Below, one piece after another: positions 52,156-61,508 of a stretch of DNA of 64,000 nt. A program made the position numbers and the translations under genes. Source of the DNA: Planctomycetaceae bacterium UBA2972 (lineage in GTDB: Bacteria > Planctomycetota > Planctomycetia > Pirellulales > Pirellulaceae); NCBI GenBank assembly GCA_002348315.1, contig DEAW01000174.1, positions 24,754 through 88,753 on the forward strand, read 5' to 3'. Numbering within the stretch: the stretch's first letter is position 1; each line of letters begins with the position of its first letter. The notes below the pieces were generated by a model. That model was not told the origin of the DNA, searched no databases, and saw only the letters and a list, made by a program, of their open reading frames with translations.

Positions 52156-53400
52156 CTAAGTGGGTTTCTTTTTTTGTTTTTGTGGTTTGTATGTCGTTTG
52201 TTCGCTGGAGCGTTGGCGGTACATTTGCAGGCAATGATTGGCAAACGTAGCGTTACCACCGCGCCGCAACAAATCACCCAACGCACGGATGTGCCTTCCG
52301 AAATTGGAGACACTCTGCTTTTCATTACTGTCGTCAATCACGGTGTTTACCTCGAACTCCGCCCTGGGTCTGCCGAAGATAGGGAAGCGATAGAAACAGT
52401 AAACAATTCCAATCACGATGATGTGAATGAGAATGATGCCAAACGGCCAGGTTTGCAGAATAGTGACGATGCTTGGTGGTTTGGCTGCTGATGGAGCATT
52501 TTCCAGTACAGGCACATCTTCCCAGTCATCAAATTCACTTTCCAGAAAACAAATAGTCTTGTTTCTGCCGACACGTTCAATGAGCTTGCTGGCCAACTTA
52601 CGATGCTCACGGTGTACCAGCGGTACATTAAGAAGGAAGGATCCATTTGCAATCAGATAGATTTGTCCGCGATTGAATTTCGACCGATTTTGGATACGAG
52701 TAACTAACGGGATGTTTTCGTAGAACAGTTGAGTATCAAATTCATATCGCCCATATCCAGTGCTGCGTCCTTTGTCTGATTCAACAAAGTAGCTTTGCAA
52801 TCTCATTTTTAGTGCGCCTGGTGTAATACCTTCGAGCCAGTCGCTGGTGGATCGTGCAGAGCGAATGGTTCGAACGGTGCTGTCTGCGTTGATTTTAAAC
52901 CAACCACAATCCTCATCATCAATGATGGCCATTCGCTTGACCTGATGGGCTCCCCAAACATCTGCCAACTTCAGTGTCAGCATGGTTTTTTCTTCCGGGT
53001 TGGCACCCTTTGCGACTTCGACCCAGTAGTCCATCGTGGCATCGTAGTCACGTCCAATGAAGATAAACGTTCGATTTGATTGTTCCTGTAGCCATTGCTC
53101 AATGGCTGCGACTTCAGCTTCAGTGGGGACATGGAAATTGTCGGGGGCCCAAATAATGACATCGGCTTTACGAGTCGGACGCCCTAAGACGCGGGAATAG
53201 AATACACTGTGCCCCCGGTCTTCGAACATCTTCGCCAACACGCCGGTACCATTGATACTGTAGCGACCTTCGGACTGATTCCCCTGTCCATAAGTGACAT
53301 CAATATCCTCATCCTGGGCAGAAATGCTACTCGTGATTGAAATGAAAAAAAGGACAATCCAAACCGTGGGTGCCCGGGAAGCATGTCTTGTAGCTTTCAT
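52156..53400 (-). CDS. DUF4350-type exported membrane protein
   Basis: The 414-aa protein has a signal peptide-like start (T-V-W-I-V-L-F-F-I-S-I-T-S-S-I-S-A) and a soluble Rossmann-like domain (V-F-Y-S-R-V-L-G, A-D-V-I-I-W-A-P-D near 70-85). A single hydrophobic helix at about 317-337 precedes a cytoplasmic tail rich in Arg/Gln/Lys. This is the DUF4350 plan, commonly encoded between DUF4129 and MoxR in such operons. Its ATG overlaps the upstream DUF4129 stop by one base (TAATG). Molecular function is unknown. Confidence 0.78.
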   Translation of the reverse strand: MKATRHASRAPTVWIVLFFISITSSISAQDEDIDVTYGQGNQSEGRYSINGTGVLAKMFEDRGHSVFYSRVLGRPTRKADVIIWAPDNFHVPTEAEVAAIEQWLQEQSNRTFIFIGRDYDATMDYWVEVAKGANPEEKTMLTLKLADVWGAHQVKRMAIIDDEDCGWFKINADSTVRTIRSARSTSDWLEGITPGALKMRLQSYFVESDKGRSTGYGRYEFDTQLFYENIPLVTRIQNRSKFNRGQIYLIANGSFLLNVPLVHREHRKLASKLIERVGRNKTICFLESEFDDWEDVPVLENAPSAAKPPSIVTILQTWPFGIILIHIIVIGIVYCFYRFPIFGRPRAEFEVNTVIDDSNEKQSVSNFGRHIRALGDLLRRGGNATFANHCLQMYRQRSSEQTTYKPQKQKKKPT

Positions 53401-54491
53401 TAGGCGTACCCCATCGGAGCTGGTGATGTTGTGAGTTGTTGGAAACTGCTAACTTCCCTCCAGCATTCTTCGAATCGCTGTTGGCTGAGTTCTTTGTTAC
53501 CAAAAAACACATCTTCAAAGGCCCGGACTGTCGTGGATAAACGTGATTTTAGGGAAGCATTGGGTTGTACTTCGCGGAGGTACTGATGATTGGTTTTTCC
53601 ACGAGTTAATTTGATGAGCTGAGCTTTATCGAGTTGGATCAGTTCATAACTGAATAAATAAATGATGGCCTGATCAAAATCTCCGTTTTGGTAGCATTCC
53701 CGGGCACGCTCGAGCAGATCTTTGTAAGCCGAATCCAATTGAAATGGCAATTCTTCGATTCGTTGATCATCAGTAACGACACTGCCTTCCATCTCGACAC
53801 CCGGATCCTTTTTGGTTTTTTCCCGGTTCATGATGGCCCAGATAATGAGTCCGATTAAGGCGAGGGCAACAATGCCAAGCACGATATAGAACAGGGCTTT
53901 GGCAAATTCCGCACCTCCGCCGATAAACCCTAAATCAGGAGGATTGAATCTGTCCGGGCTTCCGGATGAACTATTGGATCTACCACCTCCGCCTCGCCGC
54001 ATTTCCGAGTCGCCCCGGAAGGGATCGCCCGAACCACCATTATTTGTCCTGCCACCGGGATTCATCCGATCATTCGGATTCGCTTCACGATCGGCGTTGT
54101 TTTCGGCGAGTCGGCGCATGTAATCCTCGAAGCGTTCACGAAACGCCTCCGAATCGAAATCATCAAGAGCTCCCTCTAGATCACTCATGTCCGGAGACGG
54201 TAGGTCGCTGGGATCAAAATCCTGTTCAACGTTTTCCATCCACTCTTTCAGTCGCTCTTCCAGCCCTTCCATGGACTCCATGCGTTCCTTCATTCTTTCA
54301 ATCCACTCGGTATCGAGTGGGATTCGTCGCAGTTCATCTGCCTGCTGATCATACCAGGGGAACGGGTTCTCACGAGTGAGTGCTTTGCGGCCTGACTCGA
54401 TCGGGTTGTCATTGCTTTGAGCCTGGACAAGGCAAGGAAGCAATGTGCCGGCAAGCAGGACGAGAACCAGCATGCGGAGGTTGTTAATCAT
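53400..54491 (-). CDS. DUF4129-domain membrane protein
   Basis: The 363-aa protein has a signal peptide (M-L-V-L-V-L-L-A-G-T-L-L-P-C-L-V-Q-A) and an acidic, Asp/Glu/Arg/Met-rich extracytoplasmic stretch (about 40-170). Asn/Gly/Ser-rich low-complexity sequence comes next, then one membrane helix (about 203-226). The C-terminal cytoplasmic DUF4129 domain has L-D-S-A-Y-K-D-L-L-E-R-A and L-I-K-L-T-R-G-K-T-N-H-Q-Y-L-R. DUF4129 proteins recur beside MoxR/DUF58 genes and have no defined activity. Confidence 0.82.
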   Translation of the reverse strand: MINNLRMLVLVLLAGTLLPCLVQAQSNDNPIESGRKALTRENPFPWYDQQADELRRIPLDTEWIERMKERMESMEGLEERLKEWMENVEQDFDPSDLPSPDMSDLEGALDDFDSEAFRERFEDYMRRLAENNADREANPNDRMNPGGRTNNGGSGDPFRGDSEMRRGGGGRSNSSSGSPDRFNPPDLGFIGGGAEFAKALFYIVLGIVALALIGLIIWAIMNREKTKKDPGVEMEGSVVTDDQRIEELPFQLDSAYKDLLERARECYQNGDFDQAIIYLFSYELIQLDKAQLIKLTRGKTNHQYLREVQPNASLKSRLSTTVRAFEDVFFGNKELSQQRFEECWREVSSFQQLTTSPAPMGYA

Positions 54492-54506
54492 GTGCTTCTC
54501 CTTTCT

Positions 54507-55463
54507 TTACCAGCTAGTACCGAGTTGTTGACGTTGTTCAAGTTTGTACGCTTCGGATCGTATTTTGAGTTCTGCTTCCCAGCCTTCCAGTAGAATTCGT
54601 GTATCGATGTAGTTGAGAAAACGTACCACCGAGGTGTAACAGACTGCAAGCCAGCATGAGATTGGAAAGAGCCAACGTGCTGTAAAGACGGCACTTTCAA
54701 TCGTCCCGGATTCGGTGAATAGTGAGATCGAAAAGAACGTAATCGCTCCATACAAACTAAGCGAGAACATGACGCCTACGAGCATACCAAACATGCTGCG
54801 TCCGACGACATTACCTCCAGTGGCGGCGTGTAACATTTTGCTGCGTTGCGAGAGTGTCATTCCTTTGGAAGGATCACGCCCGGGTCGCTCGAGCAGAATG
54901 ATCTCCAGCATATAAGGGCGACAACCACGAACGAACAGAATCACAATAAAAGTGATCGTGAAAAATGAGATGGAGGCTCCCCGCGATCCTGAATCGTAAT
55001 TGAACAACAATATCAGCAGACCCATCATGATGAGTACACCGCGGCGAAGCCCAAAGGCAATGATGATATTCCACAGGCATGACCGGGCATCTTTCATCAA
55101 CCCTTTGATGGTCGGCTCTTCATTGAAAATGAGTTTGCTCAGCATCAAGGTGGAGAGGATGGATGCTAAAGGTGCTTCGGTGATGATTAGGAGGACCTGA
55201 AGATACAAAAACGTCTTAAAACTCAAATCCGAAGTTGTGTATTCCTGTTCGACGATCGACATCGACCCATACGAGGCCAGATTGAATTCGAGCGAGAGAA
55301 CATGACTCAGAAGTAAATCATTGACCAGTAGGATCGGAACGGCAACGACCATAAAGGACAGGAAGATTTGCAGAGGGAACCGTCGAAACACATGAAGTGA
55401 AATGTCGAGTATTTCACTTTCGGTGCGGTTTCGGATCTGGATATGGGTCTTATCAAATTGCAT
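54507..55463 (-). CDS. Multi-pass membrane protein in the MoxR operon
   Basis: From the ATG at 55463 (318 aa) the protein has about six hydrophobic helices, for example L-Q-I-F-L-S-F-M-V-V-A-V-P-I-L-L-V near 31-47, and C-terminal segments near 238 and 265. An upstream in-frame start at 55526 would lie inside the SpoIIM-like gene and add a Cys-rich stretch, so I reject it. It overlaps that gene's stop by 11 bases. No named family is recognised; in related operons a membrane protein of this size occupies this place. Confidence 0.65.
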   Translation of the reverse strand: MQFDKTHIQIRNRTESEILDISLHVFRRFPLQIFLSFMVVAVPILLVNDLLLSHVLSLEFNLASYGSMSIVEQEYTTSDLSFKTFLYLQVLLIITEAPLASILSTLMLSKLIFNEEPTIKGLMKDARSCLWNIIIAFGLRRGVLIMMGLLILLFNYDSGSRGASISFFTITFIVILFVRGCRPYMLEIILLERPGRDPSKGMTLSQRSKMLHAATGGNVVGRSMFGMLVGVMFSLSLYGAITFFSISLFTESGTIESAVFTARWLFPISCWLAVCYTSVVRFLNYIDTRILLEGWEAELKIRSEAYKLEQRQQLGTSW

Positions 55464-56442
55464 GGCGTTCCCCTTTGAACAAACCAAAGCCAACCAGATA
55501 AACCAGAATAAACAACGTGGATACAATACAAATCGTTAATTTGAAGTTGTAGTGTAAGCCGGAAGGAGAAATGAATCCTTCGATCAGAGCTGCTAAAAAG
55601 AAGAATACAATCGAAACGCCCATAATCGGCATGGACTCCATGCCGGACTTTCTTATTGAAGCACTGCGTGAAAGTCCGTTTGTCTTCACCCATGAGATAC
55701 CGAGGCGTAGTCCCGCAGCTGCAGCAAGAACAATAGCAGTCAATTCAAAGGGGCCATGGGCTGTGACGAATTCGACAAAGTTATCCGTCATGGGAACGTC
55801 TTCACGCGCCATATAACCGAAGATCGCTCCGAGGAACGCTGAGTTAAACAGTGTCACCAGTAACCCCGGGATGATCAATATTCCAGTAACAAAACAACTT
55901 AAACCGATACCGGTGTTGTGATTGGCATAGAAACCGGCCATCATCCCTCCCGCTCCCATCCCACGCTCGTCATCCGCGACCGAGGTAGAGTACATTTCTT
56001 CAAGCGACCAAAGTTGTTCCTGCGTAATGATATCGACGTGGTAATTGGGGAAGATTTCAGTTTCGTAGGCCAGGTAGGCCGATAACAGGAACGTGCCGTA
56101 GAAAAAGACGAACATGAACTGTACGCAGCTATCACGCAGGATTCTACGAGGGACATCGAACACCAATACGTGGAACCAGGCAGCGAATTGGAAGCGTCGT
56201 GAGCGATACAGTCGACTGTGTGCCCGGCCGACGAGTCGATGTAAGTATTCCACCGTCTCGGGAGGTAGGTTGTAGGAATCAGCTAACGCTAAATCAGCGC
56301 AGGCACTGCGATATAGCGATGCAAAACTAGATAACTGCTCCGCAGAAATAGATTTTGTACTACGAGTACTAACCGTATCGCACAGGAATTCAAGTTCCTG
56401 CCATTGCTGTTGACGTTGAATGAGTAAATCGGCAACTTTCAC
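55453..56442 (-). CDS. SpoIIM/DUF95-family membrane protein
   Basis: The 329-aa protein has a soluble helical N-terminus (about 1-100, including R-A-H-S-R-L-Y-R-S-R-R) and then five or so hydrophobic helices. The conserved Y-A-N-H-N-T-G-I-G-L near 180-189 and the A-H-G-P-F-E-L-T-A-I region near 235-244 are typical of the stage II sporulation protein M family. These proteins are often found next to RDD and MoxR/DUF58 genes. Planctomycetes do not make endospores, so the role here is envelope-related. The ATG overlaps the RDD stop by four bases. Confidence 0.85.
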   Translation of the reverse strand: MKVADLLIQRQQQWQELEFLCDTVSTRSTKSISAEQLSSFASLYRSACADLALADSYNLPPETVEYLHRLVGRAHSRLYRSRRFQFAAWFHVLVFDVPRRILRDSCVQFMFVFFYGTFLLSAYLAYETEIFPNYHVDIITQEQLWSLEEMYSTSVADDERGMGAGGMMAGFYANHNTGIGLSCFVTGILIIPGLLVTLFNSAFLGAIFGYMAREDVPMTDNFVEFVTAHGPFELTAIVLAAAAGLRLGISWVKTNGLSRSASIRKSGMESMPIMGVSIVFFFLAALIEGFISPSGLHYNFKLTICIVSTLFILVYLVGFGLFKGERHAI

Positions 56443-57449
56443 CGTAGCGTCCCTCCGCTTCTGGGGCGACCCGGCGGGCGGCCTGGCGATTGTAGAGGCT
56501 GAGGTGCCGCTTGACGATATCCCTGCAATTGCACCGGTGCCTGCCCGTATCCGGCAAGGGGTTGTTGAGCAGGCGTGTGATACTGCACTGTCGCAGTTGG
56601 AGTAAGCTGTGCTAATTCCTGCTGAGCGTCCGAAACGAAGGCTCGGTAATACAAGGCCTGTAACAGAAGGTCGGGGTCGAGATGAGTAGGGAGTCCGAGT
56701 TCTTTGGAAAGTGGTTCGGTCAGGTGGGCGGCTATTTCACGCCGTCGGGCATCTGACAGGCGGGGCCGTTGATCGACAAAGTGAGCCAAAGCCTGAGACA
56801 TCTCCTGGTCAGCCCGGAAGGTTGGTGGGACGAGTGCAGCGATTTGCAGAATGGCAGGTGACCTGACATCAATCAGTCCATAGGTTGCTTTGCGTTGGTC
56901 GACGATGACCATCGTACCTGCTACTAAATCACCAATGCGTTGGTAGCGTTTATTCATACTCATGACGATCAATCCCATGATGAATGTGGGGATGATTGCT
57001 GATTGAAATACGGGACTGTCGCCGAATTCGATTCCGAACATTGCCGGAGTGACTAAGGGATAGGTATCGGCCGTGCGAATCAGATTGCGCATTACAGCCT
57101 GCATGGCATTGATTGGTTTTCCATCGACTGTAACGGCTCGGATACCCATCATCCGTTTACCGGGGGTTTGCCCGTTCATGTAAGTTTCAAAGACGGCGCC
57201 ATAAAACCAATTGATGACGAAATTAGAGAGAAGAAAGAAGCCGATGCTAACTTCGCCAACTACTTGACCTAATGCAGCGGTGGCGATAAGCAGTGCCACG
57301 ATAATTCCGATACGTATCAGGAAATCGATAAAGAAAGCAGTGGCTCTTTGAAAAGGGCCAGCGACGCTATAGCGAAACGTAATATTCTCCGGCGTCACGA
57401 TGGAGATCGTGCCATCAATCGGTTCAATTGCATTATCAAGGTTGGCCAT
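56439..57449 (-). CDS. RDD-family membrane protein, first gene of the MoxR operon
   Basis: The 336-aa protein has an RDD domain: F-I-D-F-L-I-R-I near 38 (the first Arg/Asp motif), membrane helices at about 48-90, G-Q-T-P-G-K-R-M-M-G-I-R near 118 and a second helical hairpin near 160-185. The C-terminal third is soluble and Gln/Pro/Gly-rich, ending P-G-R-P-P-G-R-P-R-S-G-G. It is the first gene of the operon and probably carries the promoter in the 299-base gap upstream. The exact role of RDD proteins (transport or envelope) varies. Confidence 0.85.
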   Translation of the reverse strand: MANLDNAIEPIDGTISIVTPENITFRYSVAGPFQRATAFFIDFLIRIGIIVALLIATAALGQVVGEVSIGFFLLSNFVINWFYGAVFETYMNGQTPGKRMMGIRAVTVDGKPINAMQAVMRNLIRTADTYPLVTPAMFGIEFGDSPVFQSAIIPTFIMGLIVMSMNKRYQRIGDLVAGTMVIVDQRKATYGLIDVRSPAILQIAALVPPTFRADQEMSQALAHFVDQRPRLSDARRREIAAHLTEPLSKELGLPTHLDPDLLLQALYYRAFVSDAQQELAQLTPTATVQYHTPAQQPLAGYGQAPVQLQGYRQAAPQPLQSPGRPPGRPRSGGTLR

Positions 57450-57748
57450 AGCGACGTCAGACTAAATCAACGGGATTTACTGTTGAGTATCCCATCATTA
57501 TAGGTGTATTTTCTGTCATTATCTTTAATACGACCACGTTGTGCAATTATTGGATTTACTACAAATCGAAGTTGCCACGGACGTACTTGTAGCAGATTGA
57601 GGCATGGCCCTGTGTAATCTTTGACCAATTCCACTGCCCTGTCTTGAAAAGGGGCCTGTCGGGGATTAAACAAGGACTATGAACTTAGTATTTACCAGGG
57701 TGGATGCAGCGTTGTTTCACTCGGAGTTAGAAGAACCATAAAGAGCGA

Positions 57749-58486
57749 ATGACTATGAGACTTGAAGGGAAAACCGCTGTGATCACCGGAGGTGGTACAG
57801 GGATTGGAGAAGGAATTGCCAAGGCGTTTGCGGCAGAAGGTTGCCGAGTGGTAATTGCCGGCCGTCGGGAAGAGCCGTTAAAGCAAGTAGCAGATGATTG
57901 GACAGGTGCCGGGTCTGTTGAATATCACACCATGGATGTTTCCTGCCTCAACAGCGTACAGGAATTCTTTGACTGGGTCGCCGATAGCGTGGGGCAGGTT
58001 GATATCCTCGTGAATTCTGCTGGAACGAATATTCCGAATCGCACGATTGCTGAGATGAATCCGGAACAATGGGATCAGGTCATGGCGATTAATGCCAGCG
58101 GTGCTTATTACACGATGTATGCGATCCTGCCTCAGATGAGAGAACGAGGAGATGGGATTGTGATTAATATCTCCTCAATTTCCGGGATTCGATCGACGGC
58201 ACTGGGAGGCGTTGCCTATTCGGCTTCGAAATTTGCAATGGCTGCGTTAGGCATTGCGAGCTCCAATGAAGCCAACGTTGACGGTGTCCGTATCACCAAT
58301 ATCTATCCAGGTGAAGTCGAGACGCCGATCCTCGAGAAACGTCCCAACCCGGTAACCGATGAGCATCGTGCACGAATGCTGCAGCCGGAAGACCTGGGGC
58401 ATCTGGCGTTATCGATTGCAACCTTACCAGCTCGAGCACACGTACCTGAAGTGACGATCAAACCGCTGAGTCAGGAGTTTATGTAA
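57749..58486 (+). CDS. Short-chain dehydrogenase/reductase (SDR)
   Basis: The 245-aa classical SDR has the cofactor motif T-G-G-G-T-G-I-G (about residues 13-20) and N-S-A-G near 90. The catalytic serine run I-S-S-I-S-G is near 140 and the catalytic Y-S-A-S-K near 156-160. All catalytic residues are intact. Cofactor preference is not certain, but R-R after the second strand (A-G-R-R-E-E) favours NADP. The substrate cannot be read. A bidirectional terminator at 58564-58596 ends the transcript. Confidence 0.88.
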   Translation: MTMRLEGKTAVITGGGTGIGEGIAKAFAAEGCRVVIAGRREEPLKQVADDWTGAGSVEYHTMDVSCLNSVQEFFDWVADSVGQVDILVNSAGTNIPNRTIAEMNPEQWDQVMAINASGAYYTMYAILPQMRERGDGIVINISSISGIRSTALGGVAYSASKFAMAALGIASSNEANVDGVRITNIYPGEVETPILEKRPNPVTDEHRARMLQPEDLGHLALSIATLPARAHVPEVTIKPLSQEFM

Positions 58487-58563
58487 ACCAGGACTTAACC
58501 GACGTTGGATTGGAACTAACACCTCGAACTAAAACAAAACAAAGTCCAGCAGTTGTTTCCATA

Positions 58564-58596
58564 AAAAAAGCCCGTGAACTGCTCACGGGCTTTTTT
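58564..58596. terminator. Bidirectional Rho-independent terminator
   Basis: A perfect eight-base stem GCCCGTGA/TCACGGGC with a five-base loop is flanked by six A on one side and six T on the other. It therefore ends transcripts from both the SDR gene (+) and the korAB genes (-). Confidence 0.92.
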
Positions 58597-58610
58597 GTAT
58601 GGTATAGATC

Positions 58611-59627
58611 TTATTCAACTTCCCAGGTATTTCCGGAGTTGAACAGATCATTAAGCTTTGCATCTGGTGCTGCCTCCTGAGCAGCTGCGACCTGATCATT
58701 GAGCTGATCGTCATAGACCGGAGCGTCAATCGCACGGAAGACTCCAATCGCTTCCGGGAATTCCGGTTGATGCATTCGTGACAGCAGGTAAGCCAAAGTC
58801 GGCTCCGGTGATTTTTCATCGTGGAATAGAAGATCATCTTCAGCGATTCCGTTACCCAATTCAACGACTTCCGGATCCAGTCCATTCAGGCGAATCCCTT
58901 TGTTGCTTTCAGCTCCAAAGATCAACGGCTTACCATGTTCAATCTCAATCACATTGTCCTGTTTGGTTTTACGATCGGTTGCGTACTTCCAGGCACCGTC
59001 GTTAAAGATATTACAGTTCTGGTAGACCTCGATAAAGGAAGCTCCCTGATGTTCAGCGGCTCGTTGTAGCGTTGCTGAGAGATGCTTTGCATTCGTGTCG
59101 ATACTGCGAGCAATAAATGTAGCACCACAACCTACAGCGACTGACAATGGGGTGAGTGGATTGTCCAGGGATCCCATCGGCGTACTTTTTGTCACCTTTC
59201 CGATTTCGGAAGTTGGTGAGTACTGTCCTTTGGTGAGGCCGTAAATTCGGTTGTTAAACAACACGATATTAATGTTCACATTTCGGCGAATGGCGTGCAT
59301 CAGGTGGTTTCCACCGATACTTAAAGCATCACCGTCACCAGTAATCACCCAAACCTGAAGGTCGGGCCGGGCTGATTTGAGGCCTGTAGCAAAAGCCGGG
59401 GCTCGTCCGTGAATCGAGTGCATGCCGTAGGTCGACATGTAATAAGGAAAGCGGCTGGAGCAACCAATGCCGGAGATGAAAGCGGTCTTTTCACGAGGGA
59501 ATCCCTGTGCAGCGAGTGCTTTCTTCATTTGTGCCAGAATGGAGTAGTCTCCACATCCCGGACACCAACGAACGTCCTGATCGCTGCCGAAGTCAGCAGC
59601 CTTTAGTACTGGTAGTTCTGTACTCAT
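58611..59627 (-). CDS. korB: 2-oxoacid:ferredoxin oxidoreductase, beta subunit
   Basis: The beta subunit carries thiamine diphosphate and an iron-sulfur cluster and, with KorA, oxidises 2-oxoacids such as 2-oxoglutarate to acyl-CoA, passing electrons to ferredoxin. The 338-aa protein begins with W-C-P-G-C-G-D-Y (about residues 21-28). It has the ThDP motif G-D-G-D-A-L-S-I-G-G-N near 97 and a further N-N-R-I-Y-G-L-T-K-G-Q-Y. The gap to korA is 42 bases. Substrate preference (2-oxoglutarate versus pyruvate) cannot be told from the sequence with certainty. Confidence 0.9.
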   Translation of the reverse strand: MSTELPVLKAADFGSDQDVRWCPGCGDYSILAQMKKALAAQGFPREKTAFISGIGCSSRFPYYMSTYGMHSIHGRAPAFATGLKSARPDLQVWVITGDGDALSIGGNHLMHAIRRNVNINIVLFNNRIYGLTKGQYSPTSEIGKVTKSTPMGSLDNPLTPLSVAVGCGATFIARSIDTNAKHLSATLQRAAEHQGASFIEVYQNCNIFNDGAWKYATDRKTKQDNVIEIEHGKPLIFGAESNKGIRLNGLDPEVVELGNGIAEDDLLFHDEKSPEPTLAYLLSRMHQPEFPEAIGVFRAIDAPVYDDQLNDQVAAAQEAAPDAKLNDLFNSGNTWEVE

Positions 59628-59669
59628 TGAGTTTTACCTAAAATGCGTTGTAACGGCGATCACCTTGAC

Positions 59670-61508
59670 TTAGGCGAGCATCTCTTTGAATTGTTCGGTG
59701 AGTTCTGAGACGGTAAACGGACGCCCCTTCAGTTTATGAATTCCTTCGGAAGTTACGCCGTAGGTAGACGAGATAATCTTCTGCAGTTGTCCGAGGTTTA
59801 ATTCGGGGATGACAATCTTCTTGAAGTTACCCAGTAATGTGCCTAAGTTGCGGGGGAACGGATTGATGAATCTTAGGTGAGCATGTGAGATACTCAGCCC
59901 GTCTGCCTGACATTGCGATACTGCGGTTGTGCAGGCACCATAAGTACCTCCCCAACTGAGCACCAACAAGTCTCCGGATTCTTCTCCATCCACTTCCAGT
60001 TCCGGAATGAAGTCCGCGATCCTGTCGATCTTTTCCTGACGGATCTTACACATGAATTCGTGATTGTCAGGGTCATAACTGACGTTTCCGGTTTCGTGGT
60101 CCTTTTCCAATCCACCAATTCGGTGTTCCAGCCCTTTGGTTCCGGGCAGAGCCCATGGGCGAGACAGATTTTCATCTCGTTTATACGGGAGGAATGGAGG
60201 ATCGTCTTCACTGCGTTCCCCGGGGTGTACGATTTCAATTTTTTCGATCGCATCATAATCCGGAATTTTCCAGGGTTCTGCTCCATTGGCAATATAACCG
60301 TCAGAAAGAACCATCACCGGGCACATGAATTTCGCCGCGACTCGCCAGGCGTCGATTGCTGCATCGAAGCAATCAGCAGGACTTCGAGCGGCAATTAAAG
60401 GCAGTGGAGACTCCCCGTTTCGTCCGTACATGCACTGCAGCAGGTCAGATTGTTCAGTCTTTGTTGGTAGGCCGGTACTGGGACCACCACGCTGAATGTT
60501 GATAATCAACATCGGTAATTCCAGAATCATTCCCAGGCCCATCGCTTCACCTTTGAGAGCGATTCCCGGACCACTGGATGTGGTGATCGACATGTGTCCG
60601 CCGAAGGCAGCTCCAATCGTGGCACACACCGCAGCGATCTCGTCTTCAGCCTGAAATGTTCGCACACCAAACTTCTTGTGCTTACTCAATTCGTGAAGAA
60701 TATCGGAAGCCGGTGTAATCGGATACGAGCCAAGGAACAAATCTTTATCACTCAACTTGGCTGCGGCGATACAGCCCCAGGCTAATGCCTGATTGCCCAT
60801 GATGTTTTTGTAGGTACCTGGTTCGAGCTTTGCTTTTTCGACCTGGTAGGTACTGATGGCCGCTTCGGTCGTTTCACCGTAGTTATATCCGGCCTTCAGT
60901 GCTTTTTCGTTGGCAGCGGCAATATCTGGTTTGCTGCCGAATTTGGCATTGATGAAATCCAGTGTTGGCTGGAGATCACGATTATAGAGCCAGTAGACGA
61001 ATCCCATAGCAAAGAAGTTCTTACAGCGGTCAGCAAATTTATTGCTTAGGTCAAGTTCTTCAACCGCAGTTCGGGTCAGGAGTGTCATCTTGATTTTGAT
61101 GACCCGGTACTGATCCATTTCAGGATCATCGAGTGGATTGGATTCGAGTTTTGCCAGTCGGAATTCTTTATCGACGAAGTTATCTTCATTGACCACTAGC
61201 AGGCCACCAGATCGCAGGTCACTGAGGTTGGTTACCAGCGCGGCCGGGTTCATGACGACAAGCGTGTCGACTTGGTCACCAGGGGTAAAGATATCTTCAG
61301 ATGCAAACTGGACTTGAAAACCGGAGACACCGGCACGTGTACCACGTGGTGCCCGGATTTCCGCAGGGAAGTCAGGGAAGGTAGCTACGTCATTTCCAGC
61401 CAGAGCCGAAGTGTTGGTTAACTGAGTACCGGTAAGTTGCATCCCATCGCCGGAGTCACCAGCAAATCGGATAGTTGCGCGGGAGATATTTTCTACTGTT
61501 GATGCCAT
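59670..61508 (-). CDS. korA: 2-oxoacid:ferredoxin oxidoreductase, fused gamma-alpha subunit
   Basis: The 612-aa protein joins a gamma domain (about 1-190; G-D-S-G-D-G-M-Q-L-T-G, then F-P-D-F-P-A-E-I-R-A-P-R-G-T) to the alpha subunit (about 210-612). The alpha part shows Y-P-I-T-P-A-S-D-I-L-H and R-G-G-P-S-T-G-L-P-T-K-T-E-Q-S-D-L. This fused form is typical of aerobic or microaerobic bacterial KorA. It is the first gene of a two-gene operon with korB. It would allow a ferredoxin-linked version of the TCA-cycle step at 2-oxoglutarate. Confidence 0.9.
   Translation of the reverse strand: MASTVENISRATIRFAGDSGDGMQLTGTQLTNTSALAGNDVATFPDFPAEIRAPRGTRAGVSGFQVQFASEDIFTPGDQVDTLVVMNPAALVTNLSDLRSGGLLVVNEDNFVDKEFRLAKLESNPLDDPEMDQYRVIKIKMTLLTRTAVEELDLSNKFADRCKNFFAMGFVYWLYNRDLQPTLDFINAKFGSKPDIAAANEKALKAGYNYGETTEAAISTYQVEKAKLEPGTYKNIMGNQALAWGCIAAAKLSDKDLFLGSYPITPASDILHELSKHKKFGVRTFQAEDEIAAVCATIGAAFGGHMSITTSSGPGIALKGEAMGLGMILELPMLIINIQRGGPSTGLPTKTEQSDLLQCMYGRNGESPLPLIAARSPADCFDAAIDAWRVAAKFMCPVMVLSDGYIANGAEPWKIPDYDAIEKIEIVHPGERSEDDPPFLPYKRDENLSRPWALPGTKGLEHRIGGLEKDHETGNVSYDPDNHEFMCKIRQEKIDRIADFIPELEVDGEESGDLLVLSWGGTYGACTTAVSQCQADGLSISHAHLRFINPFPRNLGTLLGNFKKIVIPELNLGQLQKIISSTYGVTSEGIHKLKGRPFTVSELTEQFKEMLA

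Noticed and set aside
53966..54379. 137-codon plus-strand frame inside the DUF4129 gene
   Set aside because: Arg/Pro/His-rich antisense of a low-complexity region; the minus-strand gene explains the sequence.
57467..57673. 68-codon minus-strand frame between the RDD gene and the SDR gene
   Set aside because: No ribosome site and no recognisable sequence; it lies in the divergent promoter region.
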